Assembly: GCF_014199215.1 (NCBI RefSeq)
Contig: NZ_JACIJC010000008.1
Location: forward strand, 1 to 58,872
Length of the DNA stretch: 58,872 nt
Direction: 5' to 3'
Source: Sphingobium boeckii
GTDB taxonomy: Bacteria > Pseudomonadota > Alphaproteobacteria > Sphingomonadales > Sphingomonadaceae
Position 1 is the stretch's first letter. Every line of letters starts with the position of its first letter. Positions 52,052 through 58,872 of the stretch are shown here, in pieces. The notes under the pieces were generated by a model. It ran no database searches, had not been told where the DNA came from, and worked only from the letters and a program-made list of their open reading frames with translations. The translations under genes were made by a program, and so were the position numbers.

Positions 52052-52486
52052 CTAGCGGCGCAATGCCGTATTCTGCCAGGCGATCAGCAGCCATCGGTGG
52101 CCTTGGCGACGATAGACGCCAATGATGCGCGCAATCCGGGGCTTTCCGTCACCGATGTCATAGGCGGCCACACCATGAGTCACGCCCATTTTTCCGTAAA
52201 TCCGGGATGAGCGCTCGGAGAGCACAGCCCCGCGCACGGGGATCGAGGGCGCGCGAAGCGCCTTCAAATACTCCTCCTTGGTTTGCATCAAGCCCGAGGC
52301 GTGACCATAAGCCAACTCATCACCGAAGCTGTCCGCAACAGATCGCCAATCGCCACGAACCTCGGCTTCGAACCGATCCGTTTCCGCCTTCAGCAATGCG
52401 GTCTCGCCCACGCTATGCGCCTGCGCCATCACCGGCGCGCTGATCAGAGCCATCGCCATAAGCAACGCCCCGCGCCAGGGCTTCAT
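52052..52486 (-). CDS. Exported NTF2-like (DUF4440) protein
   Basis: A 144 aa protein with a Sec signal (WRGALLMAMALISAPVMAQA) and an NTF2-like cone fold: LLKAETDRFEAEVRGDWRSV, then GDELAYGHASGLMQTKEEYL, and YRRQGHRWLLIAWQNTAL at the end. The fold serves as small-molecule-binding or isomerase/dehydratase scaffold. I chose ATG 52486 (GGAG 5 nt upstream) because it gives a clean signal; an open frame extends 41 codons further. 24 bp before the GlcG-type gene. Confidence 0.78.
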   Translation of the reverse strand: MKPWRGALLMAMALISAPVMAQAHSVGETALLKAETDRFEAEVRGDWRSVADSFGDELAYGHASGLMQTKEEYLKALRAPSIPVRGAVLSERSSRIYGKMGVTHGVAAYDIGDGKPRIARIIGVYRRQGHRWLLIAWQNTALRR

Positions 52487-52656
52487 CCAGGCTCCGACGA
52501 TGGCCGCAAGATTCATCCTCTTGCGATCACGGAGCGCTTTGCTGACGTTCATATCGCGTCTCGCTTGATCGTTGTTCATATCGTGCATACCCGATTGCGA
52601 AATGTTCATAGGTGGGCGCGGTGATCCGAACTGATGCCATCATGATGATGATGGTT

Positions 52657-53424
52657 TCAGTTTTTACGCCCCATGATCAGCACGGTATCAAACCGCTGCC
52701 ACACGACTTGCGCGTCGAACCCAGCCGCCTTGAGCGCTGCATAATGATCCGCGATCGTCGGAGTCTTATAGTCCGGGTGATGAACCGGCGGCCCCTCGAT
52801 CATGGCGACAAGCCCATCCCGGTTGGCCGCGCTGCGGCCGGCGCTCAGCCGCGTCTCCCATGCCGCGCCACCAAATCCGATATGATCGAGATTAACGACC
52901 CAGCCGCCCGAAGGCACCATATCGCTTGCAAGCTGGTAGAATTTCTTGATGCCCTCGCCATTCTGATGGATCGAGATCCAGGACGATACCAGAATATCGA
53001 CGCCCCCAGGCACGCAGCCGAGGCTGATATCCCGTCCCGGGCAGCCGATCTTGTAATCGATCCGATCGCCGAAACGGCCAAGCCGCCGGTTCGCCTTGAC
53101 GCGATTATTCTCGACCGGTTCGGTCCACTGGCCGCGCGCCTTGGGCAAGGCGTCCATGAACGCTTCGAGAAACTCGCCTGTGAACGATCCGACATCGACG
53201 ACAAGCTTCGCCTGCGGACGGTCGTTCGCCACGATCGCCGCCGCAATCCGGCGCGCCGATCCAAGCCGGTCGCCGGCCGGCTCACGGGGGTTGACCGCCT
53301 CATAGGGAATGAGGATGTCCGGGTTCGCCGATGGCGCTGCCGTGGGAGACTGTGCGCTTGCCGGCAGAGCATAGGCGCTCAGAGCACCCAGCAACAATCG
53401 AAGACTGGCCATCGCTTTTGGCAT
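52657..53424 (-). CDS. Exported class I methyltransferase-fold protein
   Basis: A 255 aa protein with a Sec signal (ASLRLLLGALSAYALPASAQ) and a Rossmann methyltransferase domain: motif I KLVVDVGSFTGEFLEAFM near 73, DILVSSWISIH near 137 and GGWVVNLDHIGFGG near 165. AAGGA lies 7 nt before ATG 53424. Export is unexpected because SAM is cytosolic, so the fold may bind another ligand, or the helix may be a membrane anchor. Downstream of the TonB receptor by 97 bp in the same direction. Confidence 0.8.
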   Translation of the reverse strand: MPKAMASLRLLLGALSAYALPASAQSPTAAPSANPDILIPYEAVNPREPAGDRLGSARRIAAAIVANDRPQAKLVVDVGSFTGEFLEAFMDALPKARGQWTEPVENNRVKANRRLGRFGDRIDYKIGCPGRDISLGCVPGGVDILVSSWISIHQNGEGIKKFYQLASDMVPSGGWVVNLDHIGFGGAAWETRLSAGRSAANRDGLVAMIEGPPVHHPDYKTPTIADHYAALKAAGFDAQVVWQRFDTVLIMGRKN

Positions 53425-53521
53425 TGTGCATCCTTCTTCGAGCCGCAATTGTTTCCGAAATTCCGCTGCTGTCGGAGCAGGGCATGGCAACCGCCACCCC
53501 CCGCTCCTATCGCAGTTTGGA

Positions 53522-56479
53522 TCAGAATTTGGCGCGCACACCCGCTGTAAAGTAACGGCCGATCGCGTCATCACCCGGTGCCACACCATTCAAGCCTGGG
53601 AACGGTGCTGTCGAGGGGTTGGCGAATATCGCCGGCTTTTGATCGAACAGATTCTGCACGTTGAAGAAGAATTCCGACGGACCCGTCCTGAAAGCCACGT
53701 TCAAATTCGTATAAAACCGCGCTGGAATGTTCTTCGGCGCATCGAGGAGGACGAACGTCGGCGCCCCGGCCCCTTCATAGCTCGGATACCAGTTCAGTTT
53801 GCCGCGATAGCGTTCCTGCACGCCGATCCTGATGTTGTCGGTGACATCCATGTTCGCGATCAGGGTTCCGCGCCACTTGGCATGGCCTGATCCCACCACG
53901 GACCCGGATCCGGCTCCGGCGTTGTTCGTCTGCAACCCGTTCAGGGCGTCTACCAGCACGTTTTCGGGCTGATAGCTGACCAGCAATCGCAAATTGGAAG
54001 GCCGTCCAACGATATCCTTGGTGTAATTCAGCTCGAAATCCGCCCCCTTGGTGAACTGCCGGCCAATGTTGATGGGTCGGCTGAAGGCCCGAATGATCTG
54101 ATTATTCGGTGCGTTGGTGCAGCAATTGCCCTGTGCCCGCACGATCAGAGCGCATGTCGCCGAGGCACCGCCGCTGTTGATGCAATCGAGCTGCGTTGCG
54201 GCATCGATGCCGTTCAGCAAGACGATGGCATCTTTGACCCGGATATCGAAATAATCCAGCGCAACGCTCAGGCCGGGGGCCCAGCTTGGCGTATATACAA
54301 AACCGACGGTGAAGGAGTCGGCGCGCTCGGGCCGGAGCGATTCATTGCCCGACAATATGTTGCCTGCGGGGCTCGGCCTGCCGTTTGCACCATCGAGAGC
54401 GATACCCAGCAACTCGTCACGACCGCCGAAATTTCCCACTGACTGTGGCTGGAAGAGTTCGTGCAGCGTTGGTGCGCGAATGTCGCGAGACCGTGTGGCC
54501 CGGAAACGGAGGTCGTCGATCGGGCTCCAGTCCAGTCCGGCCTTCCAGCTAGAGATGCCACCGCTGGTCGAATAATGGGTGTAACGATAGGCAGCGCTGA
54601 TCGACAAATCCCGCACGAACGCGACATCCCGCAGCAGCGGCACACTGGCTTCCAGCGCGGCTTCCTTCACCGACACCGAAATTTCGGGCCGCGAGAGCGA
54701 TTCCGCCTGAAAATATTCCAGACTGGTCGGTGTGCAGGTGATCAGACGCAGGCCCGTGCAATCCAGCGGATTGGCAAGGGTCGCCGGCGTGCTGCCGCTG
54801 ATGACCTCATAGGTCAGCTTTCGTGCCTGCGCCGATAGCGCGACATTGACCGGCCCTGCCCAGGTGCTGAAAGGAGAACCCGACACGAAGCCTTCCAGAT
54901 CGGTCATCTTCGTCTTGGTCGTCACATTGAGCGGATCGAAGATCCAATCGGCCTCAGCCTCGCTGATCGTTGGCCCAAAGATGCTCGCATAGGGTACGCA
55001 GCCCGGATAAAGGCTCGCGAACTGCGGCTGAGTGGATACGTAGCATACAGGCGAACCCGTCCCATTGGGATTGGGCACTGCATCGAGCGCCGCGGCCAAT
55101 TTTTTGCCGTTAATGGCATTGGTCTGCTGCACGCGCAGCTTGTTGCTGCTGTGAAGCGCTGCCAATTCCCACTTCCAGGTGCCGCCGAACGTGCCGTTAA
55201 AGCCGACGTCGATCGACCAATTCTCTCCAAAAGCCTTCGTCAACTGGCGATACTGATCCATGCCCGGACCGCTATGCACCTTGTTGATCCCGAACCGCGT
55301 CACACCGGCGGCTGTCATCTGGCCGGCAATTGCGGCGGGGAGGTAAGGGTTCGTAACGAATATGGGGTGGACGTTGCTGCCATTCGCCGCGACGTAAGTC
55401 GGATTGGAAATGGCGAAGCCCGCATTGTCGTTTTTGGTATAGGCGCCGCGAATATAAAAGCGGACCGATTCCGCCAGTTCATAGTCAAAGCGGCCATAGG
55501 CCTGATGCTTTTCCATCGAGCTCTTGAGCGAGGGCTCGAAATAGGAACCGGTGCTGTTGCCCGCCACGTTGGAATTGACGAAATCTCCAGTCACGGGTGC
55601 CAGGACGCCCGGGCTCGCGAAATAGAATCCGTTAAACGGATTGGCCGGCGCGCCTATGCTGGAAATGGTGCCCCCGAACGATGCGCCCGGACGACCCGCG
55701 AGCGACACAAATCGCTGCGTCGTGACACCCGCCACCGTGCCGACCGTGCCGATCTGATAGCGCTTGCGCCCCCATTCCCGCGCGGAACGATGATCGATGC
55801 CTTCGTCATTGCGAAATTGATAGCTCATCAGCAGATGCGCGCGATCGCCCAGATCGCCGCCCCAGGCCAGGCCGATATCCTGGGTTCCGCCATCGCCGCG
55901 CGACGAGATGCCGGCAAAGGCATTGACCTTGAGGCCGTTGAACCGCGTATCGGTAATGAAGTTGACCACACCGGTCACGGCATCGGAACCATAGACCGCC
56001 GAGGCGCCCCCGGTCACCACGTCCACCCGCTTGAGAAGCAATTGCGGGATCATGTCGATATCGACGGTGCCATTGGGCGAATTGGGTGCCACGCGATGGC
56101 CATCATAAAGAATGAGGTTACGGGTAAAGCCGAAGTTGCGAAGATTGAGCACATTGGCTTGCGCGTTGGGAACACCCGTGTTGGCGCTCCCCGCTTCGGC
56201 ACGGCTGCCCTGCCCCTGGGAACCTGAGAATTGCGGCAATTCGTTCAACTGGTCGGCAAGATTGCCCGGCTTGACCTCGGCCATTTGCTGGGTGGAGATG
56301 ACAGTCACCGGCGTAGGGCTGTCGTCACCATTGGCCGCCACACGCGAGCCGGTTACGATGATATCGCTCTCCGCAACCTCGGATTCCTGTGGCGCCTGGT
56401 CAGACTGAGCAAAGGCATGGGTCGATACAGCGAACACGCTGACGCACCCCAGTAAAGCGATGCCACGAAGCCTCTTCAT
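53522..56479 (-). CDS. TonB-dependent outer-membrane receptor
   Basis: A 985 aa receptor of the Oar/CirA-like type common in sphingomonads. It has a signal peptide (GIALLGCVSVFAVSTHAFAQ) and a TonB-box-like ESDIIVTGSRV near 40. The plug domain follows (TPVTVISTQQMAEVKPGNLA, VDVVTGGASAVYGSDAVTGV), then a long beta-barrel ending AGVRAKF with the terminal Phe of outer-membrane proteins. GGGGAGG precedes the ATG. It heads the run with the methyltransferase-fold, NTF2-like and GlcG-type exported proteins, so it likely admits the substrate of the periplasmic module. Ligand unknown. Confidence 0.93.
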   Translation of the reverse strand: MKRLRGIALLGCVSVFAVSTHAFAQSDQAPQESEVAESDIIVTGSRVAANGDDSPTPVTVISTQQMAEVKPGNLADQLNELPQFSGSQGQGSRAEAGSANTGVPNAQANVLNLRNFGFTRNLILYDGHRVAPNSPNGTVDIDMIPQLLLKRVDVVTGGASAVYGSDAVTGVVNFITDTRFNGLKVNAFAGISSRGDGGTQDIGLAWGGDLGDRAHLLMSYQFRNDEGIDHRSAREWGRKRYQIGTVGTVAGVTTQRFVSLAGRPGASFGGTISSIGAPANPFNGFYFASPGVLAPVTGDFVNSNVAGNSTGSYFEPSLKSSMEKHQAYGRFDYELAESVRFYIRGAYTKNDNAGFAISNPTYVAANGSNVHPIFVTNPYLPAAIAGQMTAAGVTRFGINKVHSGPGMDQYRQLTKAFGENWSIDVGFNGTFGGTWKWELAALHSSNKLRVQQTNAINGKKLAAALDAVPNPNGTGSPVCYVSTQPQFASLYPGCVPYASIFGPTISEAEADWIFDPLNVTTKTKMTDLEGFVSGSPFSTWAGPVNVALSAQARKLTYEVISGSTPATLANPLDCTGLRLITCTPTSLEYFQAESLSRPEISVSVKEAALEASVPLLRDVAFVRDLSISAAYRYTHYSTSGGISSWKAGLDWSPIDDLRFRATRSRDIRAPTLHELFQPQSVGNFGGRDELLGIALDGANGRPSPAGNILSGNESLRPERADSFTVGFVYTPSWAPGLSVALDYFDIRVKDAIVLLNGIDAATQLDCINSGGASATCALIVRAQGNCCTNAPNNQIIRAFSRPINIGRQFTKGADFELNYTKDIVGRPSNLRLLVSYQPENVLVDALNGLQTNNAGAGSGSVVGSGHAKWRGTLIANMDVTDNIRIGVQERYRGKLNWYPSYEGAGAPTFVLLDAPKNIPARFYTNLNVAFRTGPSEFFFNVQNLFDQKPAIFANPSTAPFPGLNGVAPGDDAIGRYFTAGVRAKF

Positions 56480-56823
56480 TATTTTCCTCCCCTATATACC
56501 AGATCACTATCCGTGCAGTTGCCCCTAGCTACGCGAATTTTTCGGGGAGCATTTCATTCCATTTGATGGAGGGCCAATAAGGAAAATGTTTGCGGACGAT
56601 CATTCCCCCGCGATGTCGTTGGGACACAAGTCGTTACGGACCGGACAGGAAGCCTTGTCGGGGCTCATGCAAGCCGAGGCAACTTAACTGCTGAAAAACA
56701 TCCGCTTGTTGGAATGTTTGGCGGAGAGGCAGGGACTGCAGGCCTCCGGACCAAATATGGCTGATTTCTGGGGTTTTCTGAGCCGCTGCTGAAACCCTTT
56801 TGTACCTCGAAGATGTACCGCAA
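56480..56823. promoter_or_regulatory. Upstream region of the TonB receptor, 344 bp
   Basis: Should contain the receptor promoter, read leftward; a TATA-rich stretch lies about 20 bp before the ribosome site. The part beyond 56600 has no coding character. It marks the change from the catabolic region to mobile and defence-type DNA, and I see no tRNA or clear attachment repeat. Confidence 0.35.
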
Positions 56824-57132
56824 TCAACCAGCATCAGCTTCATCTACCGACGACGGCTCAATGTGGGCGGAGAAATGCGCGGGTATTTCGTACATCCAGC
56901 CAATCTGATCATCCGATTTGGTCAGCGGCTTCACGCCAAGCATCTTGGCATAGTGGCGGTTCATCGCTCGCCTGCGAAGTTCAAACATGGCCGCGTTGGC
57001 ATCCGTGACCTCGTCTTCGTATTCGAGCGGAAAGGCCTTCAATATCGACAGGCTTCGTCCACGGAACTCCTTGTCTAATAGCGCCCTCGTTGCTCGCCCT
57101 AATATCCCATCACGAGAAAACGCAGGTGCCAT
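56824..57132 (-). CDS. Hypothetical protein
   Basis: An open frame of 102 aa with sensible composition: basic N-terminus, FPLEYEDEVTDANAAMFEL, RRRAMNRHYAKMLGVKPLT and an acidic end. No family recognised, no signal peptide, no clear ribosome site. The opposite strand is also open, so this could be a chance frame or a remnant of a longer gene. Confidence 0.4.
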   Translation of the reverse strand: MAPAFSRDGILGRATRALLDKEFRGRSLSILKAFPLEYEDEVTDANAAMFELRRRAMNRHYAKMLGVKPLTKSDDQIGWMYEIPAHFSAHIEPSSVDEADAG

Positions 57133-57137
57133 CAGCG

Positions 57138-57250
57138 TGCAGGATGTGGAGACAGCAATGGCGTCTGCGCTCTACCGGCTGCACAGCGATCTCTCCTTCG
57201 AGGACATCGACGAACCATCGCGCGACCCCGATCAATTACCGCTGATCTGA
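57138..57250 (+). CDS. Very small hypothetical protein or gene remnant
   Basis: From GTG 57138 the frame reads MQDVETAMASALYRLHSDLS and ends RDPDQLPLI, 37 aa. The acidic tail with QLPL is a style often seen in small proteins of sphingomonad mobile elements. The start is not certain and no good ribosome site is seen. It lies 61 bp before the nucleotidyltransferase-HEPN gene. Confidence 0.3.
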
Positions 57251-57311
57251 TCGATGATGGACCGGATTGGCCTTGCCATCCGGTCCGCCATTCCCGAAGG
57301 TCGTTTCACCT

Positions 57312-58232
57312 ATGCGCAAAGATCTTGATCATCTTCCACCAGCCAAACAGCGTGAGCTGGAGCGCGTGGTGCAGATCTTGTTCGAAGAATTTGCCGACGC
57401 GACCGCGCTGGCCACCCAGGACTGGAAGAAGAAGGGTCGTATCCTCAAGGTCATTCTCTATGGCTCTTACGCACGAGGCGGCTGGGTCGACGAGCCGCAT
57501 ACCGCCAAGGGCTATCAGTCGGATTTTGATCTGCTGGTCATCGTGAGCGACAAGCGTCTGCTCGACCGGGTCGATTATTGGGTCAAGGCCGAAGAGCGTC
57601 TGAACCGTGAACTGGCGATCACGAAGAACCTGAAGACCCCGGTCAATTTCATCGTGCACACGCTGCAGGATGTGAACGACGGCCTCGCAGAGGGGCGCTA
57701 TTTCTTCATGGACGTCGTGAAGGATGGCATCGCGCTCTATGAGAGCGAGGATACCGAATTTTCGGAGCCCCAGCCCAAGACACCGGAAGCGGCGCTGGCT
57801 TTGGCCAAGGAATATTATGCGGAATGGATGCCAGCAGCGTTGGGGCGTTTCAAACTAGCTAAATACGCTCAAGCGGAAGGCCTCCGGAAAGACGCCGCAT
57901 TTGATCTCCACCAAACGGTTGAGCGCCTTTACAACTGCGTGCTTCTCACGACGACGTTTTACACGCCGCATACGCACAATCTCGGCTTGCTGCGCACGCA
58001 GGCCGAGCGCCTGGACATCCGTCTCGTCCAAGCCTGGCCGCGCAATCTGAAGATTGATCGCGCCAAGTTCGAGAAGCTAAAAGACGCTTACGTTAAAGCC
58101 CGCTACTCAAAACATTATACCATCAGCGACGAGGAACTGACCTGGCTTGGTGCGCAGGTCGAGACGTTGACGGGTGCGGTTGAAGCCGTCTGCCTCGAGC
58201 GAATTGCTGCGCTGGAAGCTGCGGAATTCTAA
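57312..58232 (+). CDS. Nucleotidyltransferase-HEPN fusion protein
   Basis: A 306 aa protein. The N-terminal half is a minimal nucleotidyltransferase: ILYGSYARGGWVDE (GS motif) near 48 and SDFDLLVIV (DxD) near 72. The C-terminal half (about 165-300) is a HEPN-type helical domain with KDAAFDLHQTVERLYNC and AYVKARYSKHYTIS. MNT and HEPN proteins are usually separate toxin-antitoxin partners; here they are one chain, a form known from mobile islands. ATG 57312 gives a clean start; an open frame runs 15 codons further upstream. Likely a defence or nucleotide-modifying role. Confidence 0.82.
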   Translation: MRKDLDHLPPAKQRELERVVQILFEEFADATALATQDWKKKGRILKVILYGSYARGGWVDEPHTAKGYQSDFDLLVIVSDKRLLDRVDYWVKAEERLNRELAITKNLKTPVNFIVHTLQDVNDGLAEGRYFFMDVVKDGIALYESEDTEFSEPQPKTPEAALALAKEYYAEWMPAALGRFKLAKYAQAEGLRKDAAFDLHQTVERLYNCVLLTTTFYTPHTHNLGLLRTQAERLDIRLVQAWPRNLKIDRAKFEKLKDAYVKARYSKHYTISDEELTWLGAQVETLTGAVEAVCLERIAALEAAEF

Positions 58233-58487
58233 GCTGCAATTATCTCCGTCTGAATGGCAAGAAATGGGACATTGTGCTCGGTCCGGTTTGAAGAAGCATC
58301 ATCGGCATAACGGACATTCTAGCCGCTACGCTCGATGTCTGCTTTGCGCCCTACAATCAGCCATTCCCGGCGGGCGCTCAACCCTGAAAGCAGCCAGCCG
58401 GTTTTCACGCGCCAAACATCGGTAGGGGACGAAAAGCACGCGGTACGGTAAGCACAAGTCGCAGCGCCGTCATCAAGGACCCTGACC

Positions 58488-58781
58488 ATGGCCAGCCCAC
58501 CTCCCGGTCTCTTCGACAGCTTCATCGAGCAAGGCCTGTTCTGGCTGGCGGGGAAACGCGACGACGAGGTTCCCGGGACGCTCGCCTATGACGCGGAAAA
58601 CGGCGCGGTCCTCAACCTGCTCGGTATTTTTGGGAAGGTGCATGAAGCATTTGCGCGAGCGCTCGGCGGATCACGCGACGACGAGGCGATCATTCACGGC
58701 GTGACCATGAAGGGCAAGCCTGTCAGCCTTCTGCACGCGCATAACACCAATGATCTCGCTGATGAGTGCGAAAGGCGGTAA
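58488..58781 (+). pseudogene. ApeA-like HEPN defence protein, N-terminal fragment cut by an IS66 element
   Basis: The 97 codons read as the N-terminal domain of ApeA-type proteins: GLFWLAGKRDDEVPGTLAYD, then AVLNLLGIFG and IIHGVTMKGKPVSLLHAHN. Full proteins of this type are several hundred residues with a C-terminal HEPN RNase. Here the frame ends at TAA 58779-58781, which lies within GTAAGCG at 58778-58784, the terminus of an IS66-type element. The stop is thus supplied by the insertion. AAGGA precedes the ATG. The ApeA assignment is from recalled family pattern, so moderate. Confidence 0.65.
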
Positions 58782-58872
58782 GCGATGTTCTCAGCCCACG
58801 TTGGTCCAGGGCATGAGGTCACCGACACTGTTCGCGGGATAACCATTGGCGAGCTTGGTGAGCGTGTCGGTC
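58778..58872 (-). mobile_element. IS66-family insertion sequence, one end (partial)
   Basis: Begins at GTAAGCG (58778), matching the GTAA terminus of IS66-family inverted repeats, and continues past the right edge. The transposase 3' end follows within 13 bp. The 8 bp before it, GAAAGGCG (58770-58777), would be one copy of the expected 8-bp target duplication. The other end is outside the window. Confidence 0.7.
58791..58872 (-). CDS. IS66 transposase (TnpC), C-terminus only (partial)
   Basis: The last 26 codons on the minus strand read TDTLTKLANGYPANSVGDLM then PWTNVG and stop. This matches the conserved IS66 TnpC tail (D-T-L-T-K-hydrophobic-x-N-G-x-P-x-x-x-hydrophobic-x-D-L-hydrophobic-P-W). 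The rest is beyond the right edge, so intactness cannot be judged. Confidence 0.75.
   Translation of the reverse strand, partial: TDTLTKLANGYPANSVGDLMPWTNVG

Noticed and set aside
1-58872. CRISPR array, tRNA, rRNA or riboswitch
   Set aside because: No spaced direct-repeat series, no tRNA cloverleaf ending or conserved rRNA segment, and no recognised riboswitch core was seen on either strand by eye.

Overview
The window looks like a piece of a sphingomonad (Alphaproteobacteria, Sphingomonadales) chromosome or large plasmid, rich in catabolic genes. This rests on the GC-rich, NNC/NNG-biased codons, a large TonB-dependent receptor, a LigJ-type 4-oxalomesaconate hydratase very like that of sphingomonad lignin degraders, PilZ and HNH proteins of familiar sphingomonad type, and many aromatic-catabolism families arranged as short divergent operons. 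I see no rRNA, tRNA or CRISPR array. The genus is inference.

Layout. (1) 1-3264, minus: alpha/beta-hydrolase-fold protein, MFS carrier, HMG-CoA-lyase-type enzyme and the first 31 codons of a hydantoinase-A-type protein that runs off the left edge. (2) 3689-6829, plus: SAM methyltransferase, small helical protein, FAD-linked oxidase. (3) 6860-8256, minus: VOC protein and isocitrate-lyase/PEP-mutase family enzyme. (4) 8516-13184, plus: two-domain VOC protein, Asp/Glu-racemase-superfamily enzyme of arylmalonate-decarboxylase type, PuuE-like deacetylase, FAD aromatic hydroxylase and SDR; the last three are translationally coupled. It is followed by an IclR regulator (MhpR type), a divergent second FAD hydroxylase and an aldehyde dehydrogenase. 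(5) 17-27 kb: GPH-type carrier, Tat-exported LD-carboxypeptidase, SLC13-type carrier, PilZ, HNH, Asp-box beta-propeller, exported amidohydrolase and an unusual LysR regulator with two HTH domains. (6) 27-39 kb: a lower-pathway set for a carboxylated aromatic: lactonase-like amidohydrolase, two-Cys maleate isomerase, FAH-family hydrolase, SDR, LigJ, two tandem 4,5-dihydroxyphthalate-decarboxylase-like proteins, a two-domain extradiol-type dioxygenase with the His-His-Glu triad, two MFS carriers and an HpcH/HpaI aldolase. Together they could take an aromatic acid to pyruvate and oxaloacetate.

(7) 39-56.5 kb is the most unusual part. Nearly every gene carries a Sec or Tat signal: three cupins, two dienelactone-hydrolase-like proteins (one with Ala at the nucleophile site), a cytochrome c, an RraA/CHA-aldolase-like protein, a Tat-exported molybdenum hydroxylase with its 2Fe-2S partner, a metallo-beta-lactamase-fold protein, a GlcG/HbpS protein, an NTF2-like protein and a methyltransferase-fold protein. 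They sit beside a TonB receptor, with a KDG-kinase-type sugar kinase and an ACS-type MFS carrier as the cytoplasmic end. I read this as a candidate extracytoplasmic catabolic module: outer-membrane uptake, periplasmic processing, inner-membrane import, cytosolic finish. The substrate cannot be read from the sequence.

(8) 56.8-58.9 kb is mobile or defence-related DNA: a nucleotidyltransferase-HEPN fusion and the N-terminus of an ApeA-like defence protein cut by an IS66-family element. The element's GTAA terminus supplies the stop codon, and its transposase 3' end runs off the right edge.
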